64,000 nucleotides of DNA from Halobacillus hunanensis (lineage in GTDB: Bacteria; Bacillota; Bacilli; Bacillales; Halobacillaceae). Of this stretch, positions 18,838-30,499 are shown piece after piece. Position numbers and translations under genes: made by a program. Positions within the stretch are counted from its first letter, which is position 1. Every line of letters starts with the position of its first letter. The DNA is taken from contig NZ_FVZB01000007.1 of NCBI RefSeq assembly GCF_900166655.1, forward strand, positions 868,001 through 932,000, read 5' to 3'. Below the pieces are notes generated by a model. It was not told the DNA's origin. It did not search any database and worked only from the letters and a program-made list of their open reading frames with translations.

Positions 18838-20360
18838 ATACATTTATCGAAGTGTTCCAGCAAAGACAAGATGTTTTCTTTGATAAAATTTGGGAGCATT
18901 TGCAGATTTCCATTATTGCCCTTGTCATTGCTACTTTAATTTCGGTCCCGCTTGGCCTGTTGTTAACAAGAAATCAACGTGTTGCCGAGCCAATTATAGG
19001 GGTAACAGCTATCATGCAGACAATACCGAGCCTGGCTGTGCTCGCTTTTCTTATTCCATTTTTCGGAATAGGTAAAACACCTGCTATCATTGCTTTGACA
19101 GCATATGGCCTGTTACCAATCTTAAGAAATACGTACACCGGTATTAAAGAGGTTAGTCCAGCCTTGAAAGAAGCCGCTACAGGGATGGGAATGAGTTCGT
19201 TTAGACGGCTGTCAAAAGTTGAACTTCCGTTAGCTATGCCGGTAATTATGGCCGGAATTCGGACATCAATGGTATTAATTGTCGGGACAACGACGATCGC
19301 GGCGCTCATCGGTGCTGGAGGATTAGGGGATTTGATTCTGCTCGGTCTTGACCGCGGCGGTGATATCAACTTAATTTTATTAGGAGCGATTCCAGCAGCG
19401 TTACTTGCTATCATATTGGATTTGATTCTGCGTTTATTTGAACGAACATCCGCGAAGTCAGGCTTCAGGTCGCTTGTAAGTCTGCTTGTGATTGCAGCGT
19501 TAATTGCCGTTGGTCCTTTAGCCTTTGGCGGTAAAGTACAGAACGACCTTGTCATCGGTGGAAAGATCGGTTCTGAACCTGCTATCTTAGCTAATATGTA
19601 TAAATTATTAATTGAAGAAGAGACAGATTTAAATGTTGGGTTACAGACGAATTTAGGGAAAACGAATTTGGTCTTTAGTGCCTTGCAAGAAGGAAGTATT
19701 GATATTTATCCTGAATTTACCGGAACAGCGCTTGTTACTTTGTTAGGACAACAAGCACAAAGTAATGAACCTAATGAAGTCTATCAGCAGGCTAAGCAGG
19801 GAATGGCTGAAGAATTTAACATGGCTTATTTGAAACCCATGCAATTTAATAACACCTATGCAGTCGCTACAACTCAGGAATTGGCTGAACGTTATAACCT
19901 TGAAACTATAGGTGATCTTAAACGTATTGAAGAGCAGATCAGCGCTGGCTTTACTCTCGAATTTAAGGATAGAGAGGATGGTTATCAAGGAATGAAGGAA
20001 GTTTATAACCTTAATTTTGGAGAAGTGATTACGATGGATCCAGGGTTAAGACAGGGAGCCATTTCCAGCGGAGAAGTAGACATTATCGATGCTTATGCTA
20101 CAGCAGGATATATGATCGAGCTAAACTTAAAGGTCTTAGATGATCCTAAGCATTTATTCCCGCCATATCAAGGTGCTCCTTTAATGAGGCAGGAAACTCT
20201 CGATCAATATCCACAGCTTGCTGATGTTTTGAATCAGTTAGCTGGCAAGATTACCGGTGATCAGATGCGCCAAATGAACTATGAAGTAAGCTTTGAAGAT
20301 CGTGACCCGGAAAAAGTGGCACGTGAATACCTTATCAGTGAAGGACTGTTGGAAGAATAA
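18834..20360 (+). CDS. Fused permease/substrate-binding protein of an osmoprotectant ABC transporter
   Basis: The 508-residue protein joins a BPD-type permease (about residues 20-205, with the EAA-like motif KEAATGMGMSSFRRLSKVELPLAMP) to an OpuAC-type substrate-binding domain (about 235-505, starting VIGGKIGSEPAIL). In B. subtilis OpuB/OpuC these are separate proteins with two permeases; here one chain holds both, so the transporter needs only two genes. A single permease implies a homodimeric pore. The binding domain contains LQEGSIDIYPEFTGTA, typical of quaternary-amine binders. It overlaps the ATPase gene by four bases, and yneT follows after 12 bases. Confidence 0.92.
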   Translation: MNTFIEVFQQRQDVFFDKIWEHLQISIIALVIATLISVPLGLLLTRNQRVAEPIIGVTAIMQTIPSLAVLAFLIPFFGIGKTPAIIALTAYGLLPILRNTYTGIKEVSPALKEAATGMGMSSFRRLSKVELPLAMPVIMAGIRTSMVLIVGTTTIAALIGAGGLGDLILLGLDRGGDINLILLGAIPAALLAIILDLILRLFERTSAKSGFRSLVSLLVIAALIAVGPLAFGGKVQNDLVIGGKIGSEPAILANMYKLLIEEETDLNVGLQTNLGKTNLVFSALQEGSIDIYPEFTGTALVTLLGQQAQSNEPNEVYQQAKQGMAEEFNMAYLKPMQFNNTYAVATTQELAERYNLETIGDLKRIEEQISAGFTLEFKDREDGYQGMKEVYNLNFGEVITMDPGLRQGAISSGEVDIIDAYATAGYMIELNLKVLDDPKHLFPPYQGAPLMRQETLDQYPQLADVLNQLAGKITGDQMRQMNYEVSFEDRDPEKVAREYLISEGLLEE

Positions 20361-20372
20361 GGAGGGTCAATC

Positions 20373-20789
20373 ATGGTTACAAATCCAGATCAAGAACAGA
20401 TTCGAAACCTGTTGCAGGAGTCCAAAACGATCGCAGTTGTTGGATTATCAGATAAAGCCCACCGCACGTCTTATCAGGTTAGTGAAGCCATGCAGCGTGC
20501 TGGGTATAAGATCATACCCGTGAATCCTACTATAGAGAATTCTCTAGGGGAAAAAGCCTACCAGCAACTAAGTGATGTAGAAGAACCAATTGATATTGTC
20601 AATGTGTTCAGAAGATCTGAATTCCTTCCAGGGATTGCAAAGGAAGCAGCTCAAATGGATATTAAAGCTTTATGGGCTCAACAAGGGGTTATTCATCAGG
20701 AAGCTTATGAAATCCTTGAAGATCATCATGGCATGGTCATCATGGATATGTGTATTAAAGTAGCTCATTCAATTTTAGCCGGCAAATGA
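20373..20789 (+). CDS. yneT: YneT, CoA-binding Rossmann protein
   Basis: The 138-residue protein is a stand-alone CoA-binding domain (succinyl-CoA synthetase alpha type, YccU family). It has the nucleotide-binding TIAVVGLSDKAHRTSYQVSE segment, IIPVNPT and DIVNVFRRSEFLP. Enzymatic role is unknown. AAGGAGGGTCA precedes the ATG. It keeps the B. subtilis position directly upstream of parE but is now 12 bases behind the inserted transporter, so it may be co-transcribed with it. Confidence 0.9.
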   Translation: MVTNPDQEQIRNLLQESKTIAVVGLSDKAHRTSYQVSEAMQRAGYKIIPVNPTIENSLGEKAYQQLSDVEEPIDIVNVFRRSEFLPGIAKEAAQMDIKALWAQQGVIHQEAYEILEDHHGMVIMDMCIKVAHSILAGK

Positions 20790-20800
20790 AAATTTTTAGG

Positions 20801-20829
20801 AAAATCCCTGCTGTAGCAGGGATTTTTTG
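20801..20829 (+). terminator. Rho-independent terminator after yneT
   Basis: AAATCCCTGCT pairs with AGCAGGGATTT around GT, followed by a T run. Confidence 0.92.
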
Positions 20830-21002
20830 CGCGATTTTTGATAAATTTATTTGCGTCTTAGAATAAAACCGCTACAATATAACAAGTGATGTATTTATAA
20901 AGGTGTGCAAAAAGTTCTTGTGACGGTACAAAACGTAACGTTCTAAGAAGACCTTTTCATACGGCAGCTTGTTGAACTTGATGCATATAGCGTTTACACA
21001 TG

Positions 21003-21016
21003 AGAACATTTGTTCT
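21003..21016 (+). promoter_or_regulatory. Candidate LexA (SOS) operator before parE
   Basis: AGAACATTTGTTCT has perfect 5-base arms around a 4-base centre and matches the Bacillus SOS box core GAAC-N4-GTTC. It lies 47 bases before the parE start. I recall parE-parC being listed in the B. subtilis LexA regulon, which fits. The outer bases are A/T rather than the consensus C/G, so affinity may be reduced. Confidence 0.6.
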
Positions 21017-21045
21017 ATTATAGATTTAGATTGTGTCGTTTTTAG

Positions 21046-23016
<1,971 letters not shown>

Positions 23017-23031
23017 AAGGGGGATTTTCTG

Positions 23032-25485
23032 TTGGCTGAGGCAGAAAAATTTTTAGATTTACCATTAGAAGAAGTATTAGGCGACCGTTTTGGACGCTAC
23101 AGTAAGTATATTATTCAAGAACGCGCACTTCCTGATGCCCGCGATGGATTAAAGCCGGTTCAACGCCGAATTTTATACGCGATGCACCAAGAAAAGAATA
23201 CACATGATAAGGCTTATCGGAAGTCAGCAAAAACCGTCGGTACAGTAATCGGGAACTATCATCCGCACGGAGACTCATCTGTTTATGAGGCAATGGTTCG
23301 TCTGAGTCAGGAATGGAAAGTGCGTAAATCGTTAATTGAAATGCATGGGAATAACGGAAGCGTGGATGGAGATCCACCCGCTGCCATGCGTTACACGGAG
23401 GCAAGGTTATCAAGTATATCTTCAGAACTACTTAGAGATATTGAAAAAGACACGGTGGAACACATCCCAAACTTCGATGATACCATTCAAGAGCCGACTG
23501 TATTACCGGCTAAGTTTCCTAATTTGCTTGTCAACGGTTCTACAGGTATCTCGGCCGGTTACGCCACTGAAATCCCACCCCATAACCTTGGGGAAGTTAT
23601 TGATGCTGTGATCATGAAGATTGATAGACCTGATGCTGGTTTGGATGCGTTAATGACAAAGCTAAAGGGACCTGATTTTCCTACGGGTGGAACCATTCAA
23701 GGGATCGAAGGCTTAAGGAAAGCTTACGAGACTGGAAAGGGAAAAATTGTCCTGCGTGGCCGTGCAGCTATCCAGACTGTGCGCGGTGGCCGTGAGCAAA
23801 TTGTTATTGATGAAATCCCTTATGAAGTAAATAAAGCTACGCTAGTGAAGAGGATGGATGAGCTTCGCATTGATCGAAAAGTAGAAGGTATTTCTGAAGT
23901 GCGTGATGAAACAGATCGTACAGGTATGAGAATCGTTATTGAGCTTAAGAAAGATGCCAACAGTGAAGGGGTTCTCAATTACCTGTATAAGCATACAGAT
24001 TTGCAAATCACCTACAATTTTAATATGGTAGCTATTCATGATCGCACACCTAAATTGATGAGCTTACCGCTGATGTTAGATGCTTACATTCAGCATCAGC
24101 GCGAAGTCGTGACACGTCAATCTTTGTATGATTTGAATAAGGCAAAGCGACGCGCCCATATAGTGGAAGGCCTCATCAAAGCAATTTCGATTCTGGATGA
24201 CGTCATTGCCACGATTCGAAGTTCAAATGACAAACAAGATGCGAAAAAGCGATTGATGGCAGCCTATGATTTTACAGAAGAACAAGCTGAAGCTATCGTA
24301 ACTTTGCAGCTTTACCGCTTAACGAATACAGACATAACAGAACTGCAAAAAGAAGCGGAGGAGCTTCGAAACCAAATCAGTTATTTAGAGAAATTGTTAG
24401 CGAGTGAACATGAACTTTTTAAAGTAATCAAAGCAGACCTGCGAGCTATGAAGAAACAGTATAATGATAACCGCTTGACACAAATTGAAGAAAAGATACA
24501 AGAATTGAAGGTTGATCTTGAGGTAACTGTAGCAAGTGAAGATGTACTTGTTTCTGTTACAAAAGACGGCTATATTAAGCGGACAAGCTTACGATCTTAT
24601 GCTGCCTCAAACGGCAAAGACTTTGCTATTAAGGATGGAGATCATATACTCAGATTGTCTGAAGTTAACACGACAGATAATTTGCTGCTGTTTACAAATC
24701 TCGGGAAATATTTATTTATACCTGTGCACAAGCTTCCAGACATTCGCTGGAAGGATCTCGGACAGCATATCGCGAATCTCGTTTCGATTGAGAAAGAAGA
24801 ATATATTGTAGAGGCACTGCCAATCAGGGAATTTAAAGAAAGCGAATACTTGATCTTCTTTACTAAAAATGGAATGGTCAAGAAGAGTGAGCTAAGTTTA
24901 TATCAAGCCCAGCGTCATTCCAAGCCATTGGTTGCCGTTAACTTAAAAGGAGCAGATGAAGTTGTAGATGTTCATGTCACTTCAGGGGATGCTCATTTGT
25001 TCATCGCTTCAAACAAGGCCTATGGACTCTGGTACCATGAGGAAGAAGTAAACGCAGTCGGACAGCGGGCAGCAGGTGTGAAAGCGATTCAGCTTAAAGA
25101 AGGCGAACACGTAGTTTCTGGACAAGCGTTTGACGCTGCGCAAGACCCGTCTGTCGTCATCACCACCCATCGAGCTGCAGTCAAACGAATGCGACTGAAG
25201 GAATTTGAGCAAACCACAAGAGCAAAACGTGGCGTCATCATGTTAAGGGAGCTTAAAAAAAATCCGCATCGACTTATCGATTTACATGTCGTTTCAGCTC
25301 AGGATAAACTCGTTATAAAAACAGAAAATGAAATATTGGTTACAGTAAATCCTATGGACTTTAAGGCCAATGATCGTTACAGCAATGGATCGTATGTGTT
25401 AGACACGGAACAAAACGGTCAAGTAACAGAGGCCTGGATTCAGCCAGAATATGAAAGTCCTTTTGCTACTGAAGACGAAAAGTAG
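23032..25485 (+). CDS. parC: DNA topoisomerase IV subunit A
   Basis: The 817-residue breakage-reunion subunit works with ParE. The catalytic tyrosine is Tyr121 in RYTEARLS. The quinolone-resistance region HPHGDSSVYEAM carries the sensitive-type residues Ser82 and Glu86. The tower and C-terminal beta-pinwheel (about 500-800, repeats such as TKDGYIKRTSLRSY and TKNGMVKKSEL) are complete. Start is a TTG at 23032 after AAAAGGGGGA, so both topoisomerase IV genes use TTG. The operon ends at a strong hairpin. Confidence 0.97.
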   Translation: MAEAEKFLDLPLEEVLGDRFGRYSKYIIQERALPDARDGLKPVQRRILYAMHQEKNTHDKAYRKSAKTVGTVIGNYHPHGDSSVYEAMVRLSQEWKVRKSLIEMHGNNGSVDGDPPAAMRYTEARLSSISSELLRDIEKDTVEHIPNFDDTIQEPTVLPAKFPNLLVNGSTGISAGYATEIPPHNLGEVIDAVIMKIDRPDAGLDALMTKLKGPDFPTGGTIQGIEGLRKAYETGKGKIVLRGRAAIQTVRGGREQIVIDEIPYEVNKATLVKRMDELRIDRKVEGISEVRDETDRTGMRIVIELKKDANSEGVLNYLYKHTDLQITYNFNMVAIHDRTPKLMSLPLMLDAYIQHQREVVTRQSLYDLNKAKRRAHIVEGLIKAISILDDVIATIRSSNDKQDAKKRLMAAYDFTEEQAEAIVTLQLYRLTNTDITELQKEAEELRNQISYLEKLLASEHELFKVIKADLRAMKKQYNDNRLTQIEEKIQELKVDLEVTVASEDVLVSVTKDGYIKRTSLRSYAASNGKDFAIKDGDHILRLSEVNTTDNLLLFTNLGKYLFIPVHKLPDIRWKDLGQHIANLVSIEKEEYIVEALPIREFKESEYLIFFTKNGMVKKSELSLYQAQRHSKPLVAVNLKGADEVVDVHVTSGDAHLFIASNKAYGLWYHEEEVNAVGQRAAGVKAIQLKEGEHVVSGQAFDAAQDPSVVITTHRAAVKRMRLKEFEQTTRAKRGVIMLRELKKNPHRLIDLHVVSAQDKLVIKTENEILVTVNPMDFKANDRYSNGSYVLDTEQNGQVTEAWIQPEYESPFATEDEK

Positions 25486-25492
25486 CGGCCAG

Positions 25493-25522
25493 CCCTTCTC
25501 TAGCGGAGAAGGGTTTTTTATA
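25493..25522 (+). terminator. Rho-independent terminator after parC
   Basis: CCCTTCTC pairs with GAGAAGGG around TAGCG, followed by TTTTTTA. Confidence 0.93.
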
Positions 25523-25577
25523 TTTCCGGATTTTTGAAGTTTTTATAATATTGTTTTTTCTGAAAAATATGATAAAC

Positions 25578-25591
25578 TGAATGTATATTCA
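25578..25591 (+). promoter_or_regulatory. Inverted repeat upstream of the TetR gene
   Basis: TGAAT-GTAT-ATTCA lies 19 bases before the regulator start, next to an AT-rich region (TATGATAAA) that could be a -10. It might be an autoregulatory site, but its sequence differs from the operator before the acyl-CoA dehydrogenase gene. Confidence 0.3.
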
Positions 25592-25609
25592 CAAATGAGG
25601 GGATGGTGT

Positions 25610-26242
25610 ATGGCTAAATTACGGGATACAATCATAGAAACGTCTCTCATTTTATTTGAGCAAAATGGCTTCCATGGTGTAACAGTCAATCAAATTGTAA
25701 ACGCGTCCCTTACGTCAAAGGGAGGATTTTATCACCATTTCAAGTCTAAGGACGAACTTCTTTTTGTTATCCATGACACTTTTATTACATACGTTCTGAA
25801 AGAAGCAAAAGCAGCCAACCAAACACATGCTTCACCTGTTGACAAGATACAATCGATCGTTCGGGCTTTCGTAAAAGTATTTGACTTATATAAGCCGCAT
25901 ATTTCTGTTTTTTATCAGGAAAATCTTTATTTAAAGCCGAAATATGAAGATCAAATCAAGCAGAAGCGCGATCAATTTAAGCAAATGGTGCTGCGGGTGA
26001 TAGAAGAAGGACAGCAGCTCGGTTATTTTCGTAAAGAATTACCAGCGATTATTACCAGCATGGCAATTTTAGGAATGGTGAACTGGATTTACAAGTGGTA
26101 TAAGGAAGATGGTGATTACAGCATTGAGCAGATTGCCGATGTTTATGTGGATATAATTCTTCACGCATTGCTGCCTGCTGCAGAGGAGGAAGAGTATCGA
26201 CAAACCATGTTACAAGTTCCTTTTTTTTACTCTATAAAGTAA
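25610..26242 (+). CDS. TetR/AcrR-family repressor of the adjacent acyl-CoA operon
   Basis: The 210-residue regulator has an N-terminal TetR helix-turn-helix (about 8-54: FEQNGFHGVTVNQIV, SKGGFYHHFKSKDELL) and a helical C-terminal ligand domain typical of FadR/PaaR-like acyl-CoA sensors. Start 25610 has GAGGGG seven bases upstream; an in-frame ATG at 25595 lies before that site. It is 70 bases upstream of the leucine/isovalerate operon and in the same direction, so it is the obvious candidate to control it through the palindrome at 26274-26291. An acyl-CoA ligand is an inference. Confidence 0.85.
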   Translation: MAKLRDTIIETSLILFEQNGFHGVTVNQIVNASLTSKGGFYHHFKSKDELLFVIHDTFITYVLKEAKAANQTHASPVDKIQSIVRAFVKVFDLYKPHISVFYQENLYLKPKYEDQIKQKRDQFKQMVLRVIEEGQQLGYFRKELPAIITSMAILGMVNWIYKWYKEDGDYSIEQIADVYVDIILHALLPAAEEEEYRQTMLQVPFFYSIK

Positions 26243-26273
26243 ACGCTTACAAGATTATTTTTTTGGCTAATAC

Positions 26274-26291
26274 AGACCAACTGGTCGGTCT
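26274..26291 (+). promoter_or_regulatory. Palindromic TetR-type operator before the leucine/isovalerate operon
   Basis: AGACCAACTGGTCGGTCT is an 18-base imperfect palindrome with seven of nine base pairs matching, including the outer AGACC/GGTCT. It sits 22 bases before the yngJ start, where it would overlap the promoter or transcription start. Confidence 0.6.
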
Positions 26292-26312
26292 TTCACATTA
26301 AGGAGGAGCATT

Positions 26313-27455
26313 ATGAATTTCGAATTAACGAAAGAACAAGAAATGACGAGGAAAATGGTCAGAGATTTCGCCGATGGGGTAATTCGTCCGCGAGCAATCG
26401 AAATTGATGTGAATGCAGAGTTTCCCAAGGACATTTTTGATGAAATGGGCAAACTCGGGCTGCTTGGTATTCCTTTCCCGGAGGAATATGGCGGATCCGG
26501 AGGGGATACTGTGTCATATGCCCTGGCTGTCGAGGAGATCGGCAAGGTCTGTGGCTCGACGGGACTAAGTTATGCAGCAGCTGTATCGCTAGGCGCGAGT
26601 CCGCTGTATTATTTCGGGACGGAACAACAAAAGCAACAATACTTAACGCCCCTGGCTAAAGGGGAAACACTTGGCTCCTTCGGCTTAACCGAACCTAACG
26701 CTGGATCTGATGCTGGGGGGACAAAAACACGTGCAGTTCTAGAAGGTGATCAGTATGTCATCAACGGAGAGAAATGCTGGATTACAAACGCTAAGTATGC
26801 GGACACCATTACAGTGACAGCTGTTTCCGGAAAAAGGGAAGACGGAAGAAATATTATTTCCGCTTTTATTATTCCGAGGGATACACCGGGCATGAAGATT
26901 TCCAGCCCCTATGAAAAGATGGGCGTTCGCGGCTCTAACACATGTGAAATTATTCTTGAAGATGTCAAAGTGCCGAAAGAAAATATTCTTGGGGACCCTC
27001 AGGGTGGTTTTAAACAATTTCTGCATACTCTTGACGGTGGGAGAATTTCCATTGCTGCCCTAGCAGTGGGAATTGCGCAAGCTTCACTAGATAAAGCACT
27101 AGCTTACGCAAAAGAAAGAAAACAGTTTGGAAAGCCAATTTCTGATTTTCAAGCCATTCAGTTTAAATTATCTGATATGGCAATGGAAGTGGAACTTGCT
27201 CGAAATATGGTGTTAAAGTCAGCCTGGCTTAAGGATCAAAAGAAATCGTTTACAAAAGAGTCGGCCTATGCCAAGCTATTTGCATCGGAAACAGCCTTCC
27301 GTTCTGCCAACCAGGCGATCCAAATTCACGGAGGATACGGGTATATGCGTGAGTATGAGGTGGAGAGATATTTAAGGGATGCCAAACTGCTTGAAATCGG
27401 GGAAGGTACATCTGAAATCCAACGCTTGGTTATTGCTCGTCAGTTAGGCTGTTAA
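26313..27455 (+). CDS. yngJ: Acyl-CoA dehydrogenase (YngJ type)
   Basis: The 380-residue flavoenzyme introduces a trans-2,3 double bond into acyl-CoA. Seen are the FAD/substrate motifs [29 protein letters not shown], and [21 protein letters not shown], and the C-terminal [18 protein letters not shown]. In the operon context it should act on isovaleryl-CoA. However, the Glu of IGEGT sits where medium- and short-chain dehydrogenases hold the catalytic base, while classical isovaleryl-CoA dehydrogenases have Gly or Ala there. Substrate is therefore not settled. First gene of a seven-gene operon; ribosome binding site AAGGAGGAG. Confidence 0.92.
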   Translation: MNFELTKEQEMTRKMVRDFADGVIRPRAIEIDVNAEFPKDIFDEMGKLGLLGIPFPEEYGGSGGDTVSYALAVEEIGKVCGSTGLSYAAAVSLGASPLYYFGTEQQKQQYLTPLAKGETLGSFGLTEPNAGSDAGGTKTRAVLEGDQYVINGEKCWITNAKYADTITVTAVSGKREDGRNIISAFIIPRDTPGMKISSPYEKMGVRGSNTCEIILEDVKVPKENILGDPQGGFKQFLHTLDGGRISIAALAVGIAQASLDKALAYAKERKQFGKPISDFQAIQFKLSDMAMEVELARNMVLKSAWLKDQKKSFTKESAYAKLFASETAFRSANQAIQIHGGYGYMREYEVERYLRDAKLLEIGEGTSEIQRLVIARQLGC

Positions 27456-27476
27456 TATTTTTGAGGAGGTTATTCC

Positions 27477-29120
27477 ATGTCGTCCCTTTTACAAATGACT
27501 GTAGGTGAAGTGGTAGAAAAACAGGCGGAAATGTATCCGGACTATGAAGCGATGGTATATCCGGAGTTAAATCTAAGGAAAACGTATCGGGAATTTAATG
27601 ATATGGCAGATAACGCTGCTAAAGGTTTGATGGCTCTAGGAATAGAGAAAGGGGAACACCTGGCTATTTGGTCAGATAATAAACCTGAATGGCTCGTCAC
27701 TCAATTTGCTACGGGAAAAATGGGTGCTGTACTTGTAACCGTGAATACAAATTATCGAGCTCAGGAACTCGAGTATCTGCTGAAACAGTCTGATGCCACT
27801 ACGCTCATTCTGGCGGAAGAATTTAAAGGAACATCCTATGTCGATATTTTAAAAGAAATCTGTCCGGAACTGGATTCCTCCATAAAAGGTGATCTGCAGA
27901 GCGACCGGCTGCCATATTTGAAAAATATTATCGTGCTGGGTGATAAAGAGTATCCGGGTTGCTTTTCCTGGCAAGATATTATTGATATGGGCCGTTCTAT
28001 CTCCTCCGAACAATTGGACAAGCGAAAGGAATCTTTATCCTATAAAGATGTTATTAATATGCAATATACTTCAGGAACGACGGGATTCCCTAAAGGGGTT
28101 ATGCTCAGCCATTACAACATCGTCAATAATGGTAACCAAGTCGCTGATTCTATGAAACTTACAGAGAATGACCGGCTCTGTATTCCGGTTCCTTTCTTCC
28201 ATTGTTTCGGCTGTGTTCTGGGCACAATGGCAGCTGTTTCAAAGGGTGCAACGATGGTAATTTTAGAACAGTTCAATGCAGAAAAGGTATTAAAAGCTGT
28301 CAAGGAAGAGCGTTGTACAGGGCTTCATGGAGTGCCGACTATGTTCATTGCTGAATTAAATGATCCTAGTTTTGAAAAGTACCAACCCGACACGTTGAGA
28401 ACTGGGATTATGGCAGGGTCCACATGTCCGATGGAAGTTATGAAAAACGTAATGAATAAAATGGGTGCAGAAGAAATCACCATTGCATACGGGCAGACAG
28501 AATCATCGCCTGTCATTACTCAGACACGGACGGACGATTCGGTTGAACGCAAAGTAGGTACAGTCGGGCGAGTTCATCCAAATGTGGAGATAAAAGTAGT
28601 CGACCCAGCTACTGGGGAGGAAATGGAGCAAGGAATACCTGGAGAATTGTGTACGCGAGGGTACCTAGTGATGGAAGGGTATTACAAAAATGAGGAAGCA
28701 ACTGCTGCAGCAATCGATCAGGATGGCTGGCTTCATACGGGGGATATTGCCGTGATGGATGCGGAAGGTTACGTGCAAATCACCGGCAGAATGAAAGATA
28801 TGATCATTCGTGGTGGTGAAAATATCTACCCACGTGAAATAGAAGAGTTTTTATATCAGTATCCAGATGTTCTTGATGTTCAGGTCATTGGCGTTCCTGA
28901 TCAAAAGTATGGTGAGGAAATCATGGCGTTTATCATTACGAAAGACGGGGCTGAAACGAGCGAACAGGACATCCGGACATTCTGCGATGGACAAATTTCA
29001 AAACATAAAATTCCAAAATATATCCGGTTTACAGATGAATACCCGATGACAGCCAGTGGCAAAATTCAAAAGTTCAAGCTGAGAGAAGATGCACTGGATT
29101 TTATTAATTCTCATTCATAG
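27477..29120 (+). CDS. yngI: AMP-forming acyl-CoA synthetase (YngI type)
   Basis: The 547-residue ligase activates a carboxylic acid via an acyl-adenylate. It has the P-loop YTSGTTGFPKGVMLSH, the A5-type motif IAYGQTESSPV, the hinge DGWLHTGDIAVMDAEGY...GRMKDMIIRGGENIYPREIE and the catalytic Lys of SGKIQKFKLRE. Within this operon the likely substrate is a branched short-chain acid, or acetoacetate made by the HMG-CoA lyase. AGGAGG precedes the ATG. Gap to the previous gene is 21 bases. Confidence 0.9.
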   Translation: MSSLLQMTVGEVVEKQAEMYPDYEAMVYPELNLRKTYREFNDMADNAAKGLMALGIEKGEHLAIWSDNKPEWLVTQFATGKMGAVLVTVNTNYRAQELEYLLKQSDATTLILAEEFKGTSYVDILKEICPELDSSIKGDLQSDRLPYLKNIIVLGDKEYPGCFSWQDIIDMGRSISSEQLDKRKESLSYKDVINMQYTSGTTGFPKGVMLSHYNIVNNGNQVADSMKLTENDRLCIPVPFFHCFGCVLGTMAAVSKGATMVILEQFNAEKVLKAVKEERCTGLHGVPTMFIAELNDPSFEKYQPDTLRTGIMAGSTCPMEVMKNVMNKMGAEEITIAYGQTESSPVITQTRTDDSVERKVGTVGRVHPNVEIKVVDPATGEEMEQGIPGELCTRGYLVMEGYYKNEEATAAAIDQDGWLHTGDIAVMDAEGYVQITGRMKDMIIRGGENIYPREIEEFLYQYPDVLDVQVIGVPDQKYGEEIMAFIITKDGAETSEQDIRTFCDGQISKHKIPKYIRFTDEYPMTASGKIQKFKLREDALDFINSHS

Positions 29121-29131
29121 GAGGGATTGCT

Positions 29132-30487
29132 TTGTTTTCTAAAGTATTAATTGCAAACCGCGGTGAAATTGCATCAAGAGTGATCCGCACTTGTGCCAGG
29201 TTAAATATTAAAACGGTAGCCGTTTACTCGGAAGCTGATCAGCATGCACCCTATGTGGAAGAAGCAGATGAGAGCTATTTAATTGGCAAACCGCGTGTGA
29301 ATGAATCATATTTGAACGCCGATAAAATAATACAGGTTGCTCAAAAATCAGGAGCAGAAGCCATTCATCCTGGTTATGGGCTGTTAAGTGAAAATGCTGA
29401 TTTTGCTAGAAAAGTTCGTGAAGCCGGAATCACGTTCATCGGGCCTTCCGCTGATGTGATGGCAAAAATGGGCGATAAAATTGCGGCTCGAAACGAAATG
29501 AAGCAAGCAAGGGTTCCGATTGTACCTGGTACAGAAGAAGCTGTAGCTGATGTAGAAGCAGCCAAGGCCATCGCTAAAGATTTTGGCTATCCGCTTATGC
29601 TTAAAGCTGCCGCTGGCGGGGGTGGAATCGGGATGCAGGCTGTTAAGAACGACCAGGAGCTCGAAAAGGCCTTTGAAGGCAACCAAAAGCGTGCTGAAAC
29701 ATTTTTCGGAAATGGCAAAATGTTTATGGAAAAGCAGATTATCGATCCAAGGCATATCGAAATTCAAGTGTTAGCTGACGAGTTCGGAAATGCTGTGCAC
29801 TTATTTGAGCGGGAATGTTCCATTCAACGCCGCCATCAAAAAGTTGTCGAAGAGGCTCCTTCCCCATTTTTATCAGAAAAAACAAGACAGCAGATGGGGG
29901 AAAGCGCGCTTAAAGCTGTTCACTCTCTCGGTTACGCCAATGCAGGTACGATTGAATTTCTAGTGGATAAAGAGGAGAATTATTATTTTCTAGAAATGAA
30001 CACACGCCTTCAGGTAGAGCATCCCGTAACGGAAGAAATCACGGGACTTGACCTTGTAGAACAGCAGCTGCGGATTGCTGCGGGAGAGAAGCTGGCAATA
30101 ACACAGGACGACCTCTCGATCCAGGGTCATGCGATTGAAGTACGCATTTATGCTGAGGATTCGAATACGTTCTTTCCATCCCCAGGACAAATAACAAACT
30201 TAGTATTACCGCAAGGAGAAGGGATTCGTCATGAATTAGCTGTCCATGGCGATTCACAGGTCACTCCTTTTTATGACCCTATGATTGCGAAGCTTGTCGT
30301 CAGCGGGGCCTCTCGTGATGAAGCGATCGGTCGGCTGACCAAAGCGCTTCATCAATATGAAGTGCAGGGGATCAAAAATAATGTCATGATGCTAAAACGT
30401 ATCATTACACATGAGAAATTCAAACAGGGTGACACGAAGACATCATTTATTGAAAACTACTATTTACCAACTCTCACAAATCACTAA
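29132..30487 (+). CDS. yngH: Biotin carboxylase subunit of an acyl-CoA carboxylase
   Basis: This 451-residue ATP-grasp enzyme carboxylates biotin. It begins FSKVLIANRGEIASRVIRT and contains the glycine-rich lid KAAAGGGGIGM, the ERECSIQRRHQKVVEEAP region and EMNTRLQVEHPVTE. In this operon it should be the alpha part of methylcrotonyl-CoA carboxylase. It is a stand-alone carboxylase; its carrier domain is on the next gene. Start is TTG 29132 after GGAGGGA; biotin carboxylases begin at this point. Confidence 0.94.
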   Translation: MFSKVLIANRGEIASRVIRTCARLNIKTVAVYSEADQHAPYVEEADESYLIGKPRVNESYLNADKIIQVAQKSGAEAIHPGYGLLSENADFARKVREAGITFIGPSADVMAKMGDKIAARNEMKQARVPIVPGTEEAVADVEAAKAIAKDFGYPLMLKAAAGGGGIGMQAVKNDQELEKAFEGNQKRAETFFGNGKMFMEKQIIDPRHIEIQVLADEFGNAVHLFERECSIQRRHQKVVEEAPSPFLSEKTRQQMGESALKAVHSLGYANAGTIEFLVDKEENYYFLEMNTRLQVEHPVTEEITGLDLVEQQLRIAAGEKLAITQDDLSIQGHAIEVRIYAEDSNTFFPSPGQITNLVLPQGEGIRHELAVHGDSQVTPFYDPMIAKLVVSGASRDEAIGRLTKALHQYEVQGIKNNVMMLKRIITHEKFKQGDTKTSFIENYYLPTLTNH

Positions 30488-30499
30488 GGAGGATGAACA

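Noticed and set aside
18974-19555. 193-residue open frame on the minus strand inside the permease/binding-protein gene
   Set aside because: No ribosome binding site and it lies fully within a clear permease coding region; it is an antisense shadow.
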